From Streptomyces koelreuteriae (lineage in GTDB: Bacteria; Actinomycetota; Actinomycetes; Streptomycetales; Streptomycetaceae): 64,000 nucleotides of DNA. Below are positions 1 through 8,910 of this stretch, piece by piece. Numbering within the stretch: position 1 is the stretch's first letter; the number at the start of each line of letters is the position of its first letter. The position numbers and the translations under genes are program-made. The notes under the pieces are model-generated. The model was not told the DNA's origin, searched no databases, and was given only the letters and a program-made list of their open reading frames with translations. The stretch spans positions 5,828,001-5,892,000 of the forward strand of contig NZ_CP075896.1 in assembly GCF_018604545.1 (NCBI RefSeq), read 5' to 3'.

Positions 1-393
1 GACGAGTTCACCGCCCCGCCCTACGCCGCCGTCCGCATGGCCATCCTGGACGCCGGCGGCGCCGAACTGGGCGTCGAGGACCCCCAGGACTACCTGGTCA
101 AGGTCCGCGAGGCCGCCCCCGACGACGCGGTCCGCGCCATGGTCACCGAACTGGCCGTCGAGGCGATCATGCTCCACAAGGGCGTGAAGGGCGTCGACGA
201 GCCCTACGCCGGCGCCCAACTGGTCACCGTCCGCCGCCGCGCCGTGGAGCGCCGCATCCGCGACATCACCGGCCAGCTCACCCGCGTCGCCACCCAGGGC
301 GACCCGGCCCAGCTCGCCGCCGTCCAGAACGAACTCTGGGTCCTCCAGCAGTACGACCAGACCCTGCGCGAACACGGCGCCGCCGCGCTGTAG
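1..393 (+). CDS. dnaG: DNA primase DnaG, C-terminal fragment
   Basis: The window opens inside this gene; the frame is open from base 1 and ends at a TAG stop. About 130 residues remain. They form a helical, charged tail (for example VEDPQDYLVKVREAAPD and NELWVLQQYDQTLREHG) typical of the C-terminal helicase-interaction region of actinobacterial DnaG. The catalytic Toprim and zinc-finger parts lie upstream of the window. DnaG makes the RNA primers used at the replication fork and contacts DnaB through this tail. Identity rests on resemblance to the Streptomyces DnaG C-terminus and on the hrdA gene nearby, a neighbourhood I recall from Streptomyces chromosomes. The first ATG in the fragment (base 37) is internal, not a start. 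Confidence 0.8.
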   Translation, partial: DEFTAPPYAAVRMAILDAGGAELGVEDPQDYLVKVREAAPDDAVRAMVTELAVEAIMLHKGVKGVDEPYAGAQLVTVRRRAVERRIRDITGQLTRVATQGDPAQLAAVQNELWVLQQYDQTLREHGAAAL

Positions 394-399
394 ACCGGG

Positions 400-1395
400 T
401 CAGGCCCCGGCACCCTGGAACGTCGGGGTCACGGCCCGCACCAACCGGTCGGCGAACGCCTGCTCGTCGTCCCTGTACCGCGGATACTCCGTGACGAAGT
501 GGTTCCACTCCACGTACCCGACCGCCTCCACCACATCCTCCAGAAGGATCTCCTCGCGGTACGGGTACGGCCACTCGCCCGACAGCCGGAACACCTCGTG
601 CAGCAGCTCCCGGCGCAGCGGATGCCGCTCGGCCAGCAGCACGGCGTCGTACAGGTCCTTGCCCTGCGCGTACGTGTCGTTGATCACCCACATCAGCTTC
701 CACGCCAGCGACAGCTCCGGCGTCGCCGCCTGCACGAGCGCGCCGCCCGGCAGCTCGACCGGCTCGGGCTCCTCGGGCAGCCGCTCGTTGAAGACGAAGT
801 CGAGCTGGACGTGCCCGCCGGGCAGCCCGGGCGCGCCCCAGGGCAGCAGCATCCGGCGGCCCGGCACCCGCTCGTAGGTCCAGATGTCCTCGACCACCGC
901 GCCCCGGGCCGAGATCCCGACCTCGCGCCCGCGGGCGTCGGCCAGTGCCTGCGCCGCCTCGGCGATCCCGGTCAGCATCCGGTCCGTACGGCCGTCGTCG
1001 ATCCGCCAGGTGTGCGGTACGACGACGAAGTCCAGGTCCCCGGGCTCGCGGGCGGCGTCCCCGAACCACACCGACATCAGCACGCTGCCCCGCAGCACCA
1101 GCGCGTCCACCCACTCCGAGTCGGCGATCGCGTCCAGCACCAGGTGCAGGGCCCGGCGGCGGGCCGCCCGCCATGCCTCGCCCCGTGCCGGGTCGGCGAA
1201 GCGCGGGTCGGTGGCGCGGTAGGCGTTCTGGTACTGCTTCAGGGCCGGGTCGAAGACCGGGCGCTGCACCACGTCGTCCCCCGGCACGGGCCGGAGCGAC
1301 TTGGGAAGCTGCTCGGCCCTGCGGATGGCGTCGTCCAGGGGCTCACGGGGAATCTCCGTGTTCGCCCAGCCGAAGCCCGTCCACGACTGTTTCAT
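400..1395 (-). CDS. AbiEii-like nucleotidyltransferase
   Basis: A 331-residue protein with a minimal nucleotidyltransferase core. Motif I is LRGSVLMSVWFGDAAREPGD followed by LDF (Gly-Ser then Asp-x-Asp), and a second element reads ELSLAWKLMW...GKDLYD, matching the Lys and (R/K)DxxD motif of AbiEii/AbiGii type IV toxins. Members of that family transfer nucleotides to target molecules; some are toxins paired with an AbiEi antitoxin. The ATG overlaps the stop of the upstream reverse-strand gene by four bases, so the two are translated together. The partner does not look like the winged-helix AbiEi antitoxin, so a true toxin-antitoxin role is inference. The gene converges on dnaG with only six bases between stops. 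Confidence 0.7.
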   Translation of the reverse strand: MKQSWTGFGWANTEIPREPLDDAIRRAEQLPKSLRPVPGDDVVQRPVFDPALKQYQNAYRATDPRFADPARGEAWRAARRRALHLVLDAIADSEWVDALVLRGSVLMSVWFGDAAREPGDLDFVVVPHTWRIDDGRTDRMLTGIAEAAQALADARGREVGISARGAVVEDIWTYERVPGRRMLLPWGAPGLPGGHVQLDFVFNERLPEEPEPVELPGGALVQAATPELSLAWKLMWVINDTYAQGKDLYDAVLLAERHPLRRELLHEVFRLSGEWPYPYREEILLEDVVEAVGYVEWNHFVTEYPRYRDDEQAFADRLVRAVTPTFQGAGA

Positions 1396-2012
1396 TCCGA
1401 CACCCCCACCGGCTCACCGAGCCATCCGTCGTCCACCGACACATCACTGTCGTGCAGCACGAACTCCCGCTCCACCTGGAGCACTTCGAGTCCGGCGAGC
1501 GCCGACAGCAGCCCCTCCAGCGCCAGCCCGGCGCCCTGCGCGTCCACCCCGTGGCACCGCTGGGTCACGAACCGCTCGTGCCGGGCCGCGTCCCGCACCC
1601 TTCGGGCGTTCCACGACAGATGGGCGCCGTGCGGCAGCACACTGGCGGCGAGCGCCGCGAGGTCCGTGTCCGGGGCGAGCAGCAGCTTCACATGGTGCTC
1701 GAAGTACCGTCCGTCCGCGCACGGCCCGAGCGGCACCTCCGGCGCCCAGGGCGACGACTCGATCTTCACGCGCACGGGCTCGAAGCCGTCCGCCCGCAGG
1801 CCCGCCGTCACCTCCCGCGCCCGCCGGGACTCCTCGGCGTACGACGCCGAACCGGACAGGGTGAGCATCGGCTGGTCCCGCATCCGGCCCCGGGCCAGCA
1901 CGATGTGCGTCAGCTTGAGTCCGGCCGCGGCCGCCCACCGGCCCAGCCGTTCCGATACGCCGGTACCGGAGCAGCGGACGGTCACATGTGTTTCGTACAG
2001 GGAAGCGGACAC
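1392..2012 (-). CDS. Conserved hypothetical protein paired with nucleotidyltransferase
   Basis: About 206 residues from the GTG at 2012; an in-frame GTG at 2048 would add 12 residues. I chose 2012 because recognisable protein begins at SASLYETHVTVRCSG, but neither start has a clear ribosome-binding site. No domain is recognised. The sequence looks like two alpha/beta repeats, each starting with a histidine-containing strand (YETHVTVRC and YFEHHVKLLL) and ending with a cysteine or arginine-rich helix. No signal peptide or membrane segment. It overlaps the AbiEii-like gene by ATGA, so it probably works with that nucleotidyltransferase, as a substrate-binding partner or an antitoxin; both are guesses from position only. 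Confidence 0.6.
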   Translation of the reverse strand: MSASLYETHVTVRCSGTGVSERLGRWAAAAGLKLTHIVLARGRMRDQPMLTLSGSASYAEESRRAREVTAGLRADGFEPVRVKIESSPWAPEVPLGPCADGRYFEHHVKLLLAPDTDLAALAASVLPHGAHLSWNARRVRDAARHERFVTQRCHGVDAQGAGLALEGLLSALAGLEVLQVEREFVLHDSDVSVDDGWLGEPVGVSE

Positions 2013-2309
2013 CCGCGGATCGTGCCAGATCAGTGGTAGCAGGGGCACCCGGGTTTCCCGGGAGGGTCACCACGCGGTCACGTCCCGAACGCAAAAAGTC
2101 ATCGCACGCCCCTCGTGGCGACGATGTGTCTTCCCCCACACTGGGTTGCGGTGCCTGAGTCCTCGGAGCGCGGCCGATCCGTCACCGACGGGTTCCAGAC
2201 CCCCGCGGTTCCGCTCATCGCGTACGGGACGGAAAGCGGCGAGGCCGACTCCGCCCCCGAAGTACCGCTGCCGCCCGCCTTGGCAGCGATCATCCTGGAG
2301 GTCGCCCCC

Positions 2310-3425
2310 GTGCAGACCCAGACCCTCACCCAGACCGACGCCGATGGCGCGCCGGACGCGGAGGCCGATGCCCTGCCCGCGGTTCCGGCGCAGAGCCTCG
2401 TCGTGCACCACCCCGAGACGGAACCGGAGCCGGAGGAGCCGCCCGCCGAGGCCCTCGAGACGGCCGAGGCTCCCGAAGCCGTCGTGAGGCCGCCGGTCCG
2501 CACCGAGAGCGGCAGCCCCTCCTCGGACCTCTTCCGCCAGTACCTGCGGGAGATCGGCCGTATCCCCCTGCTGACCGCGGCCGAGGAGGTCGAACTCGCC
2601 CGCCGCGTCGAGGCCGGCCTGTTCGCCGAGGAGAAGCTGAGCAACACACCCGACCTGGACAGCCAGTTGGCGCTGGACCTCGACCGGCTCGTCGTCATGG
2701 GCAGGGTCGCCAAACGCCGGCTCATCGAGGCGAACCTGCGGCTCGTCGTGTCCGTGGCGAAGCGGTACGTCGGCCGCGGGCTGACCATGCTCGACCTCGT
2801 CCAGGAGGGCAACCTCGGCCTGATCCGGGCCGTCGAGAAGTTCGACTACGCCCGCGGCTACAAGTTCTCCACCTACGCCACCTGGTGGATCCGCCAGGCC
2901 ATGTCCCGCGCCCTGGCCGACCAGGCCCGCACCATCCGGGTCCCCGTCCACGTCGTGGAACTCATCAACCGCGTCGTCCGGGTGCAGCGGCGGATGCTCC
3001 AGGAACGGGGCTACGAGCCCACGCCCGAGGAGGTCGCCGCGCACCTGGACCTGGCGCCGGAGCGGGTCAGCGAGGTCCTGCGTCTCGCCCAGGAGCCGGT
3101 GTCGCTGCACGCGCCGGTGGGCGAGGAGGACGACGTCGCCCTCGGCGACCTCATAGAGGACGGCGACGCCACCAGCCCCGTGGAGTCGGCCGCGTTCCTC
3201 CTCCTCAGGGAGCACCTGGAAGCGGTCCTGTCGACCCTGGGGGAGCGGGAGCGGAAAGTCGTCCAGCTCCGCTACGGGCTGGCGGACGGCCGCCCCCGCA
3301 CCCTGGAGGAGATCGGCCGCATCTTCGGAGTGACGCGGGAGCGGATACGGCAGATCGAGTCCAAGACCCTCAACAAGCTGAGGGACCATGCCTTCGCGGA
3401 TCAACTGAGGGGCTATCTGGACTGA
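2310..3425 (+). CDS. hrdA: Group 2 RNA polymerase sigma factor HrdA
   Basis: A sigma-70 family factor that directs RNA polymerase to promoters. Region 1.2 is SDLFRQYLREIGRIPLLTAA, region 2.3-2.4 includes YKFSTYATWWIRQAMSRA, region 3 follows, and the region 4.2 helix-turn-helix is TLEEIGRIFGVTRERIRQIE. These match the principal-like Hrd family; placement beside dnaG and before an ABC exporter pair suggests HrdA rather than HrdB, C or D. The frame is open from 2115, but the GTG at 2310 is preceded by CTGGAGG eight bases upstream and gives a protein starting MQTQTLTQTD, so I prefer it (371 residues). The N-terminal 70 residues are acidic and low-complexity, short compared with HrdB. Group 2 factors are dispensable and usually act in stationary phase or stress. 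Confidence 0.87.
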   Translation: MQTQTLTQTDADGAPDAEADALPAVPAQSLVVHHPETEPEPEEPPAEALETAEAPEAVVRPPVRTESGSPSSDLFRQYLREIGRIPLLTAAEEVELARRVEAGLFAEEKLSNTPDLDSQLALDLDRLVVMGRVAKRRLIEANLRLVVSVAKRYVGRGLTMLDLVQEGNLGLIRAVEKFDYARGYKFSTYATWWIRQAMSRALADQARTIRVPVHVVELINRVVRVQRRMLQERGYEPTPEEVAAHLDLAPERVSEVLRLAQEPVSLHAPVGEEDDVALGDLIEDGDATSPVESAAFLLLREHLEAVLSTLGERERKVVQLRYGLADGRPRTLEEIGRIFGVTRERIRQIESKTLNKLRDHAFADQLRGYLD

Positions 3426-3449
3426 AGGGGCGTCGGCTGCACCCACCCC

Positions 3450-3479
3450 AGGGGCGCGGGGAACTGCGCGACCAGCCAC
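3450..3479 (+). repeat. 30-bp dispersed repeat, copy 1
   Basis: The 30 bases from AGGGGCGCGGGGAACTGCGC to the final GACCAGCCAC recur exactly, in reverse orientation, at 8841-8870. This copy sits in the 103-base gap between the converging hrdA and ABC exporter genes. The motif GGGGAACTGCGCGACCAGCC is, to my knowledge, very common in intergenic regions of Streptomyces chromosomes; the function is not established. Confidence 0.8.
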
Positions 3480-3528
3480 AACGGACCCGCAGCCGCCCCA
3501 CGACACCACATGGCACCCCGAACGCGAC

Positions 3529-5457
3529 TCAGTCCACTTCCGCCACCGCCTGCGCGAACTGAGCCTTGTACAACCGCGCATACGCCCCGTCCGACGCCAG
3601 CAACTCCCCGTGCGTCCCCTGCTCCACGATCGCCCCGTCCTCCATCACGAGAATCGCGTCCGCGTCCCGGATCGTCGACAGCCGGTGGGCGATGACGAAC
3701 GACGTACGCCCGTGCGCCAGCTTCGCCATCGCCTTCTGGATCAGCACCTCGGTCCGCGTGTCCACCGACGACGTCGCCTCGTCCAGCACCAGGATCACCG
3801 GGTCGGACAGGAACGCCCGGGCGATGGTGATGAGCTGCTTCTCGCCCGCGCTGACCCCGGTCCCCTCGTCGTCGATCACCGTGTCGTACCCGTCCGGCAG
3901 CGTACGGACGAACCGGTCCGCGTGCGCCGCCCGGGCCGCCTCCTCGATCTCCCCCCGGGTCACCTGCCGGGACGCCCCGTACGCGATGTTCTCCGCGATC
4001 GTCCCGCCGAACAGCCAGGTGTCCTGCAGCACCATGCCGATCCCGGCCCGCAGTTCGTCCCGGGACATCCGCGCGATGTCGACCCCGTCGAGGGTGATGC
4101 GCCCGCCGGTGACGTCGTAGAACCGCATCAGCAGATTCACCAGCGTCGTCTTCCCGGCCCCCGTCGGCCCGACGATGGCCACCGTCTGCCCGGGCTCGAC
4201 CTTCAGCGACAGGTCCTCGATCAGCGGCTTCTCGGGGTCGTAGCGGAACGACACATGCTCCAGCGCCACCAGCCCGCGCAGCTCCTCGGGCCGCACGCCC
4301 GGCACCGGATCGGCGCCCTGCTCCTCCGCGTCCAGCAGCTCGAAGACCCGCTCCGCCGAGGCGACCCCCGACTGCACCAGGTTCGCCATGGACGCGACCT
4401 GCGTCAGCGGCATCGAGAACTGCCGCGAGTACTGGATGAAGGCCTGTACGTCGCCGATGGACAGCGAGCCCGAGGCGACCCGCAGCCCGCCCACGACCGC
4501 GACCAGGACGTAGTTGAGGTTCGACACGAACATCATCAGCGGCTGCATGACCCCGCTGTTGAACTGCGCCCGGAACCCGGCCTCGTACAGCGCGTCGTTC
4601 TGCTCGGCGAACTGCCGGGCCGACTCCTCCTGCCGCCCGAACACCTTCACCAGGGTGTGCCCGGTGTACATCTCCTCGATGTGGGCGTTCAGCTGTCCCG
4701 TCGTACGCCACTGCTGCACGAAGTGCGGCTGCGACCGCTTGCCCACGCGCGTGGCGATGACGAACGACAGCGGCACGGTCACCAGCGCGACCAGCGCCAG
4801 GATCCAGGAGACCCAGAACATCATCGCGAGGACACCGATGATGGTCAGCACCGAGTTGATGAGCTGCCCCATCGACTGCTGGAGCGTCTGCCCGATGTTG
4901 TCGATGTCGTTCGTCGCCCGGGACAGCACCTCACCGCGCTGACGTTTGTCGAAGTACGACAGCGGCAGCCGCGACAGCTTCGTCTGCACGTCCTCCCGCA
5001 TCCGGAACATGGTCCGGTTCACGGCCCGGTTCACCAGCCGCGTCGCCGCCGCCATCAGCAGCCCGGCCACCGTGAACACGCCCAGCGCGAGCAGCAGCAC
5101 ATGCCCCACGGCCGTGAAGTCGATGCCCTGGCCCGGGGTGAAGTCGGTGCTGCGCAGCATGTCGGCGACGTCACCGTCCCCGCGCTGCCGCATGGAGTCG
5201 AGGACCTGCTCCTTGCTCGCCCCCTCTGGCATGCCCCGCCCGACGATGCCCGCGAAGACCAGGTCGGTCGCCTTGCCGAGGATCTTCGGCCCGACGACGC
5301 TGAGCCCGACGCTCAGCACCACGCACAGCAGCAGCACACAGATGGTCAGCCGCTCCGGCCGGAACCGCGCGACCAGCCGTTTGCCCGACCCCTTGAAGTC
5401 GAGCGAGCGCTGGTCGGGGCCGCCCCCGGCCATCATCCGCCCCATCGGCCCGGCCAT
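3529..5457 (-). CDS. ABC exporter subunit, fused permease-ATPase (canonical site)
   Basis: A 642-residue half-transporter: six transmembrane helices in residues ~40-340, then an ATP-binding domain. Walker A is GPTGAGKTT, the signature is VSAGEKQ and Walker B is VILVLDEATSSVD with the catalytic Glu present. The N-terminus is Met/Gly-rich (MAGPMGRMMAGGGPDQRSLD), usual for this Streptomyces family. Its ATG overlaps the TGA of the upstream exporter gene by one base (TGATG), so the two halves are translated together and probably form a heterodimer. Heterodimeric exporters of this type move drugs, lipids or peptides outward; the substrate cannot be read from the sequence. It converges on hrdA. Confidence 0.9.
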   Translation of the reverse strand: MAGPMGRMMAGGGPDQRSLDFKGSGKRLVARFRPERLTICVLLLCVVLSVGLSVVGPKILGKATDLVFAGIVGRGMPEGASKEQVLDSMRQRGDGDVADMLRSTDFTPGQGIDFTAVGHVLLLALGVFTVAGLLMAAATRLVNRAVNRTMFRMREDVQTKLSRLPLSYFDKRQRGEVLSRATNDIDNIGQTLQQSMGQLINSVLTIIGVLAMMFWVSWILALVALVTVPLSFVIATRVGKRSQPHFVQQWRTTGQLNAHIEEMYTGHTLVKVFGRQEESARQFAEQNDALYEAGFRAQFNSGVMQPLMMFVSNLNYVLVAVVGGLRVASGSLSIGDVQAFIQYSRQFSMPLTQVASMANLVQSGVASAERVFELLDAEEQGADPVPGVRPEELRGLVALEHVSFRYDPEKPLIEDLSLKVEPGQTVAIVGPTGAGKTTLVNLLMRFYDVTGGRITLDGVDIARMSRDELRAGIGMVLQDTWLFGGTIAENIAYGASRQVTRGEIEEAARAAHADRFVRTLPDGYDTVIDDEGTGVSAGEKQLITIARAFLSDPVILVLDEATSSVDTRTEVLIQKAMAKLAHGRTSFVIAHRLSTIRDADAILVMEDGAIVEQGTHGELLASDGAYARLYKAQFAQAVAEVD

Positions 5458-7190
5458 CAGGCAGCCTCCGCTTCCGTGAGCTGGGAGAGCACGATCTCCC
5501 GGTAGGTCTCGTTGTCCGCCATCAGCTCGTGGTGCCGGCCGGTGCCGACGACCCGGCCCTCGTCGAGGACGACGATCCGGTCGGCGTCCCGGATGGTCGC
5601 CACCCGCTGGGCGACGATCACCACGGTCGCCTCGGCGGTCTCCTGCGCGAGCGCGGCCCGAAGGGCGGCGTCGGTGGCGTAGTCGAGCGCGGAGAAGGAG
5701 TCGTCGAAGAGATAGATCTCGGGCCGCTGCACCAGCGTCCGGGCGATCGCGAGGCGCTGCCGCTGACCACCGGACACATTCGTCCCGCCCTGCGCGATCG
5801 GCGCGTCGAGCCCGCCCTCCAGACGCTCGACGAACTCCTTGCCCTGCGCCACCTCCAGCGCGTGCCACAGCTCCTCGTCGGTGGCGTCCGGATTGCCGTA
5901 GCGCAGATTCGTCGCCACCGTGCCCGCGAAGAGATACGGCTTCTGCGGCACCAGCCCGACGGTCCGCGCGAGCAGCACCGGATCGATCTCCGCGACCTCG
6001 ACACCGTCCACGAGCACCTGCCCGTCGGTCGCGTCGAACAGCCGCGGCACCAGCCCGAGCAGCGTGGACTTGCCGCTGCCCGTCGAGCCGATGACGGCGG
6101 TCGTCTCGCCCGGCCGGGCGAGCAGGTCCACGGCCCGCAGCACCGGCTCCTCGGCACCCGGATAGCGGAAGCCGGCCCCCCGGATCTCCAGATGCCCGTG
6201 CCGGCGCAGCTCCCGCACCGGCGCCGACGGCGGCACCACACTCGACGAGGTGTCCAGCACCTCCTGGATGCGCTCGGCGCACACCTCCGCGCGCGGCACC
6301 ATCATGAACATGAAGGTGGCCATCATCACGGACATGACGATCTGCATCAGATAGGCGAGGAACGCCGTCAGATCACCGATCTGCATCCCGCCGCTGTCGA
6401 TGCGGTGCGCGCCGAACCACACCACGGCGATCGACGACAGATTCACCACCGTCATCACGATGGGGAACATCAGCGCGAGCAGATTGCCGGTGCCCAGCGC
6501 GAAGTCCGTGAGGTCGGTGTTGGCCTTCCGGAAGCGCTGCTGCTCGTACTCGTCCCGGACGAAGGCCCGGATCACCCGGTTGCCGGTGATCTGCTCGCGC
6601 AGCACCCGGTTCACCGTGTCCAGCCGCTCCTGCATCGCCCGGAACAGCGGCCGCAGCCGCCGCACGATCAGCGTCACGCAGACGCCCAGCACCGGCACGA
6701 CCGCCACCAGCACCCCGGACAGCGGCACATCCAGCCCGAGCGCCAGCACGATGCCGCCCACACACATGATCGGCGCCGACACCAGCAGCGTGAACGTCAT
6801 CAGCGCCAGCATCTGCACCTGCTGGACGTCGTTCGTCGTACGGGTGATCAGCGACGGCGCCCCGAAATGCCCCAGCTCACGCGAGGAGAACGACTGCACC
6901 CGGTCGAACACGGACGCCCGCAGGTCCCGCCCGAGCGCCGAGGCCGTACGGGCGCCGTAGTACACGGCACCGATGTTGGTGACGACCTGGACCAGCGAGA
7001 TGCCGATCATCAGGCCGCCGTAGCCCATGATGTAGCCGGTGTCACCGTGCACGACACCCTGGTCGATGATGTCCGCGTTCAGCGTGGGCAGGTAGAGCGT
7101 GGCGCAGGTCTGCAGGAACTGCAGCAGCACCAGCAGGGCTATGGGTTTCTTGTAGGGCCTGAGATAGGTCCGCAGAAGTCGTATGAGCAC
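5457..7190 (-). CDS. ABC exporter subunit, fused permease-ATPase (degenerate site)
   Basis: Partner half-transporter of 577 residues with an N-terminal six-helix membrane domain and an ATPase domain: Walker A GSTGSGKSTLL, signature VSGGQRQR, Walker B EIYLFDDSFSALD. The residue after the Walker B aspartate is Asp rather than Glu, the usual sign of the degenerate, slowly hydrolysing site in heterodimeric ABC exporters. I placed the start at the GTG at 7190 (AGAGAAG just upstream, product VLIRLLRTYLRPYK); the frame stays open to a GTG at 7253 with a weaker upstream context. First gene of a two-gene operon with the following exporter gene. Confidence 0.88.
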   Translation of the reverse strand: MLIRLLRTYLRPYKKPIALLVLLQFLQTCATLYLPTLNADIIDQGVVHGDTGYIMGYGGLMIGISLVQVVTNIGAVYYGARTASALGRDLRASVFDRVQSFSSRELGHFGAPSLITRTTNDVQQVQMLALMTFTLLVSAPIMCVGGIVLALGLDVPLSGVLVAVVPVLGVCVTLIVRRLRPLFRAMQERLDTVNRVLREQITGNRVIRAFVRDEYEQQRFRKANTDLTDFALGTGNLLALMFPIVMTVVNLSSIAVVWFGAHRIDSGGMQIGDLTAFLAYLMQIVMSVMMATFMFMMVPRAEVCAERIQEVLDTSSSVVPPSAPVRELRRHGHLEIRGAGFRYPGAEEPVLRAVDLLARPGETTAVIGSTGSGKSTLLGLVPRLFDATDGQVLVDGVEVAEIDPVLLARTVGLVPQKPYLFAGTVATNLRYGNPDATDEELWHALEVAQGKEFVERLEGGLDAPIAQGGTNVSGGQRQRLAIARTLVQRPEIYLFDDSFSALDYATDAALRAALAQETAEATVVIVAQRVATIRDADRIVVLDEGRVVGTGRHHELMADNETYREIVLSQLTEAEAA

Positions 7191-7303
7191 GCTGCTTCTC
7201 TCGGAGTGGGCGACAGGGCCGGTTGGTTGCCCCTGGCCCCTATCGTCGAACACTCCACCCGCGTTACCTCAACCGAATTAACCCAACAGGGCACCCGGGC
7301 CTC

Positions 7304-8755
7304 CTACCGCAGCGCCCCCGGGTGCGTCTGCTCGCGCACCGCAACGAACTGCTGCCGCACCGCCTGCCCCACGGCCAGTTCCTCCCCGGGCTCCAGCACC
7401 TGGGCGACCGCGCCCTGCCAGACCGGCGGGGTCCGTGCGTCGAGCGAGCCCTGCGACACGCCGAGCGCCCAGGCCGCCTGACGGGCGGCGCCGATCGCGG
7501 CGTAGTCCGCCGGCTGCGGCACCACGACCTGCGTCCCGAACAGCGAGGGCGCGGCGGCCTGCACGGCGGGCAGCTCGGCGGCCGACCCCAGCAGGAAGAC
7601 CCGCCGCACCTCCACACCCCGGCCGCGCAGCACGTCCAGCGCGTCCGCGAGCCCGCACAGCATGCCCTCGAACGCGGCCCGCGCCAGATGCTCCGCCTTC
7701 ATCGACTCACGCCGCAGCCCCGCCAGGGTCCCGGCGGTGTGCGGCAGGTTCGGCGTCCGCTCGCCCTCCAGATAGGGCAGCAGCACCAGCCCGTGCGCCC
7801 CCGGCGTCGACTTCATCGCCAGATCGGACAGGCTCTCCAGATCGGGCAGCCCGAGCAGCTCGGCGGTCCCGCGCAGCGTCCGTACGGCGTTCAGCGTGGT
7901 GACGACCGGCAGGTGCATGCCCGTCGCGTCGGCCAGCGCGGTGATCATCCCGGAGCCGTCGACCAGCGCCTCGGGGTGTACGGCCATCACGGACCCGGAC
8001 GCGCCCAGCGACACGACCGCGTCCCCGAGCCCGATGCCCAGCCCGAACGCCGCCGCCATGGTCTCGCCGGTCCCTACGGAGATCAGCAGCCCCTCCGGCG
8101 TCCGGCCGGCCGCGTCCGCCGGGCCGATCACCTCCGGCAGCATCGCCTGCTGCCCGAGCGCCAGCTCGACGAGATCGGTCCGGTAGCCGCCGGTCGCCGC
8201 CGACCAGTACCCGGTGCCGGACGCCCCGCCCCGGTCGGTGGTTCTTCTGACCGGCCTCCCCAGCAGCTGCCACACCAGCCAGTCGTGCGCCTGCAGCAGG
8301 ATCGCCGTGCGCTGCGCGTTCTCGGGTTCGGTCCGGGCCAGCCAGCGCAGCTTCGTCACCGGCTGCGCGGCCTGCGGCACACAGCCCACCGCCTGCGCCC
8401 ACGCCTCGCGCCCGCCGAGCGCGTCGACCAGATCGGCCGCCGCGACCTGCGTGCGCTTGTCGCCGCCGACCATCGCGGGCCGCACGGTGTTGCCCTGCGC
8501 GTCCAGTGGCACGACGGCGTTCTGCTGCGCCGACACGCCGATGGCCTGCACACCTTCGAGGAGCCCGCCGCCCGCCGCCTCGCCCAGGGACAGCAGCCAG
8601 GCCTGCGGATCGACGTCGGACGGCCGGCCGCCGCCCTCGGGGCTCTCCACCGGATGCTGCGCATACCCCTGCCTGAGCACGGCTCCGGAGTCCGTGTCAC
8701 AGACGACGATACGAGTGAAATCGGGTGAACTGTCCAACCCGGCGACTATCCCCAT
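7304..8755 (-). CDS. FGGY-family sugar kinase (xylulokinase-like)
   Basis: A 483-residue kinase of the FGGY family, which phosphorylates pentuloses, glycerol or related polyols using ATP. Family hallmarks: a tryptophan-rich N-lobe segment (AHDWLVWQLLG), VSLGASGSVMA as the adenosine-binding loop and LLPYLEGERTP. The N-terminal phosphate-binding loop is unusual: GLDSSPDFTRIVVCD replaces the common GxDxGT(Q/S)S(T/V)K pattern, a substitution I recall from some Streptomyces homologues annotated as xylulose kinases. The start is the ATG at 8755; a TTG six bases upstream is in frame. Substrate specificity is not certain. It stands alone, with no sugar transporter beside it. Confidence 0.75.
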   Translation of the reverse strand: MGIVAGLDSSPDFTRIVVCDTDSGAVLRQGYAQHPVESPEGGGRPSDVDPQAWLLSLGEAAGGGLLEGVQAIGVSAQQNAVVPLDAQGNTVRPAMVGGDKRTQVAAADLVDALGGREAWAQAVGCVPQAAQPVTKLRWLARTEPENAQRTAILLQAHDWLVWQLLGRPVRRTTDRGGASGTGYWSAATGGYRTDLVELALGQQAMLPEVIGPADAAGRTPEGLLISVGTGETMAAAFGLGIGLGDAVVSLGASGSVMAVHPEALVDGSGMITALADATGMHLPVVTTLNAVRTLRGTAELLGLPDLESLSDLAMKSTPGAHGLVLLPYLEGERTPNLPHTAGTLAGLRRESMKAEHLARAAFEGMLCGLADALDVLRGRGVEVRRVFLLGSAAELPAVQAAAPSLFGTQVVVPQPADYAAIGAARQAAWALGVSQGSLDARTPPVWQGAVAQVLEPGEELAVGQAVRQQFVAVREQTHPGALR

Positions 8756-8840
8756 GGCCAAAATTCTGCCGCACGCTCCGCTCGGGTCGGGCCGTGGGCG
8801 CCGCGGGGGCGCGTCGCCGGGCCTCGGGTGCGGGCGCGTC

Positions 8841-8880
8841 GTGGCTGGTCGCGCAGTTCCCCGCGCCCCTCAGGGGCGCG
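8841..8880. repeat. 30-bp dispersed repeat, copy 2, with 9-bp inverted repeat
   Basis: Bases 8841-8870 are the exact reverse complement of 3450-3479. Immediately after, CGCGCCCCT-C-AGGGGCGCG (8862-8880) makes a perfect 9+1+9 inverted repeat that could fold when transcribed. It lies 3' of the reverse-strand YtxH-like gene and 5' of the sugar kinase gene, so it may terminate transcription from the former. There is no run of T, so a termination role is inference. Confidence 0.7.
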
Positions 8881-8910
8881 GGTGCGTGCTCGGGGTCTGA
8901 AAAGGAACTG

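Noticed and set aside
278..1174. Long reverse-strand and forward open frames overlapping dnaG, hrdA and other real genes
   Set aside because: These are GC-rich shadow frames: Ala/Gly/Arg/Pro-rich, without domains, and overlapped by genes with clear family motifs.
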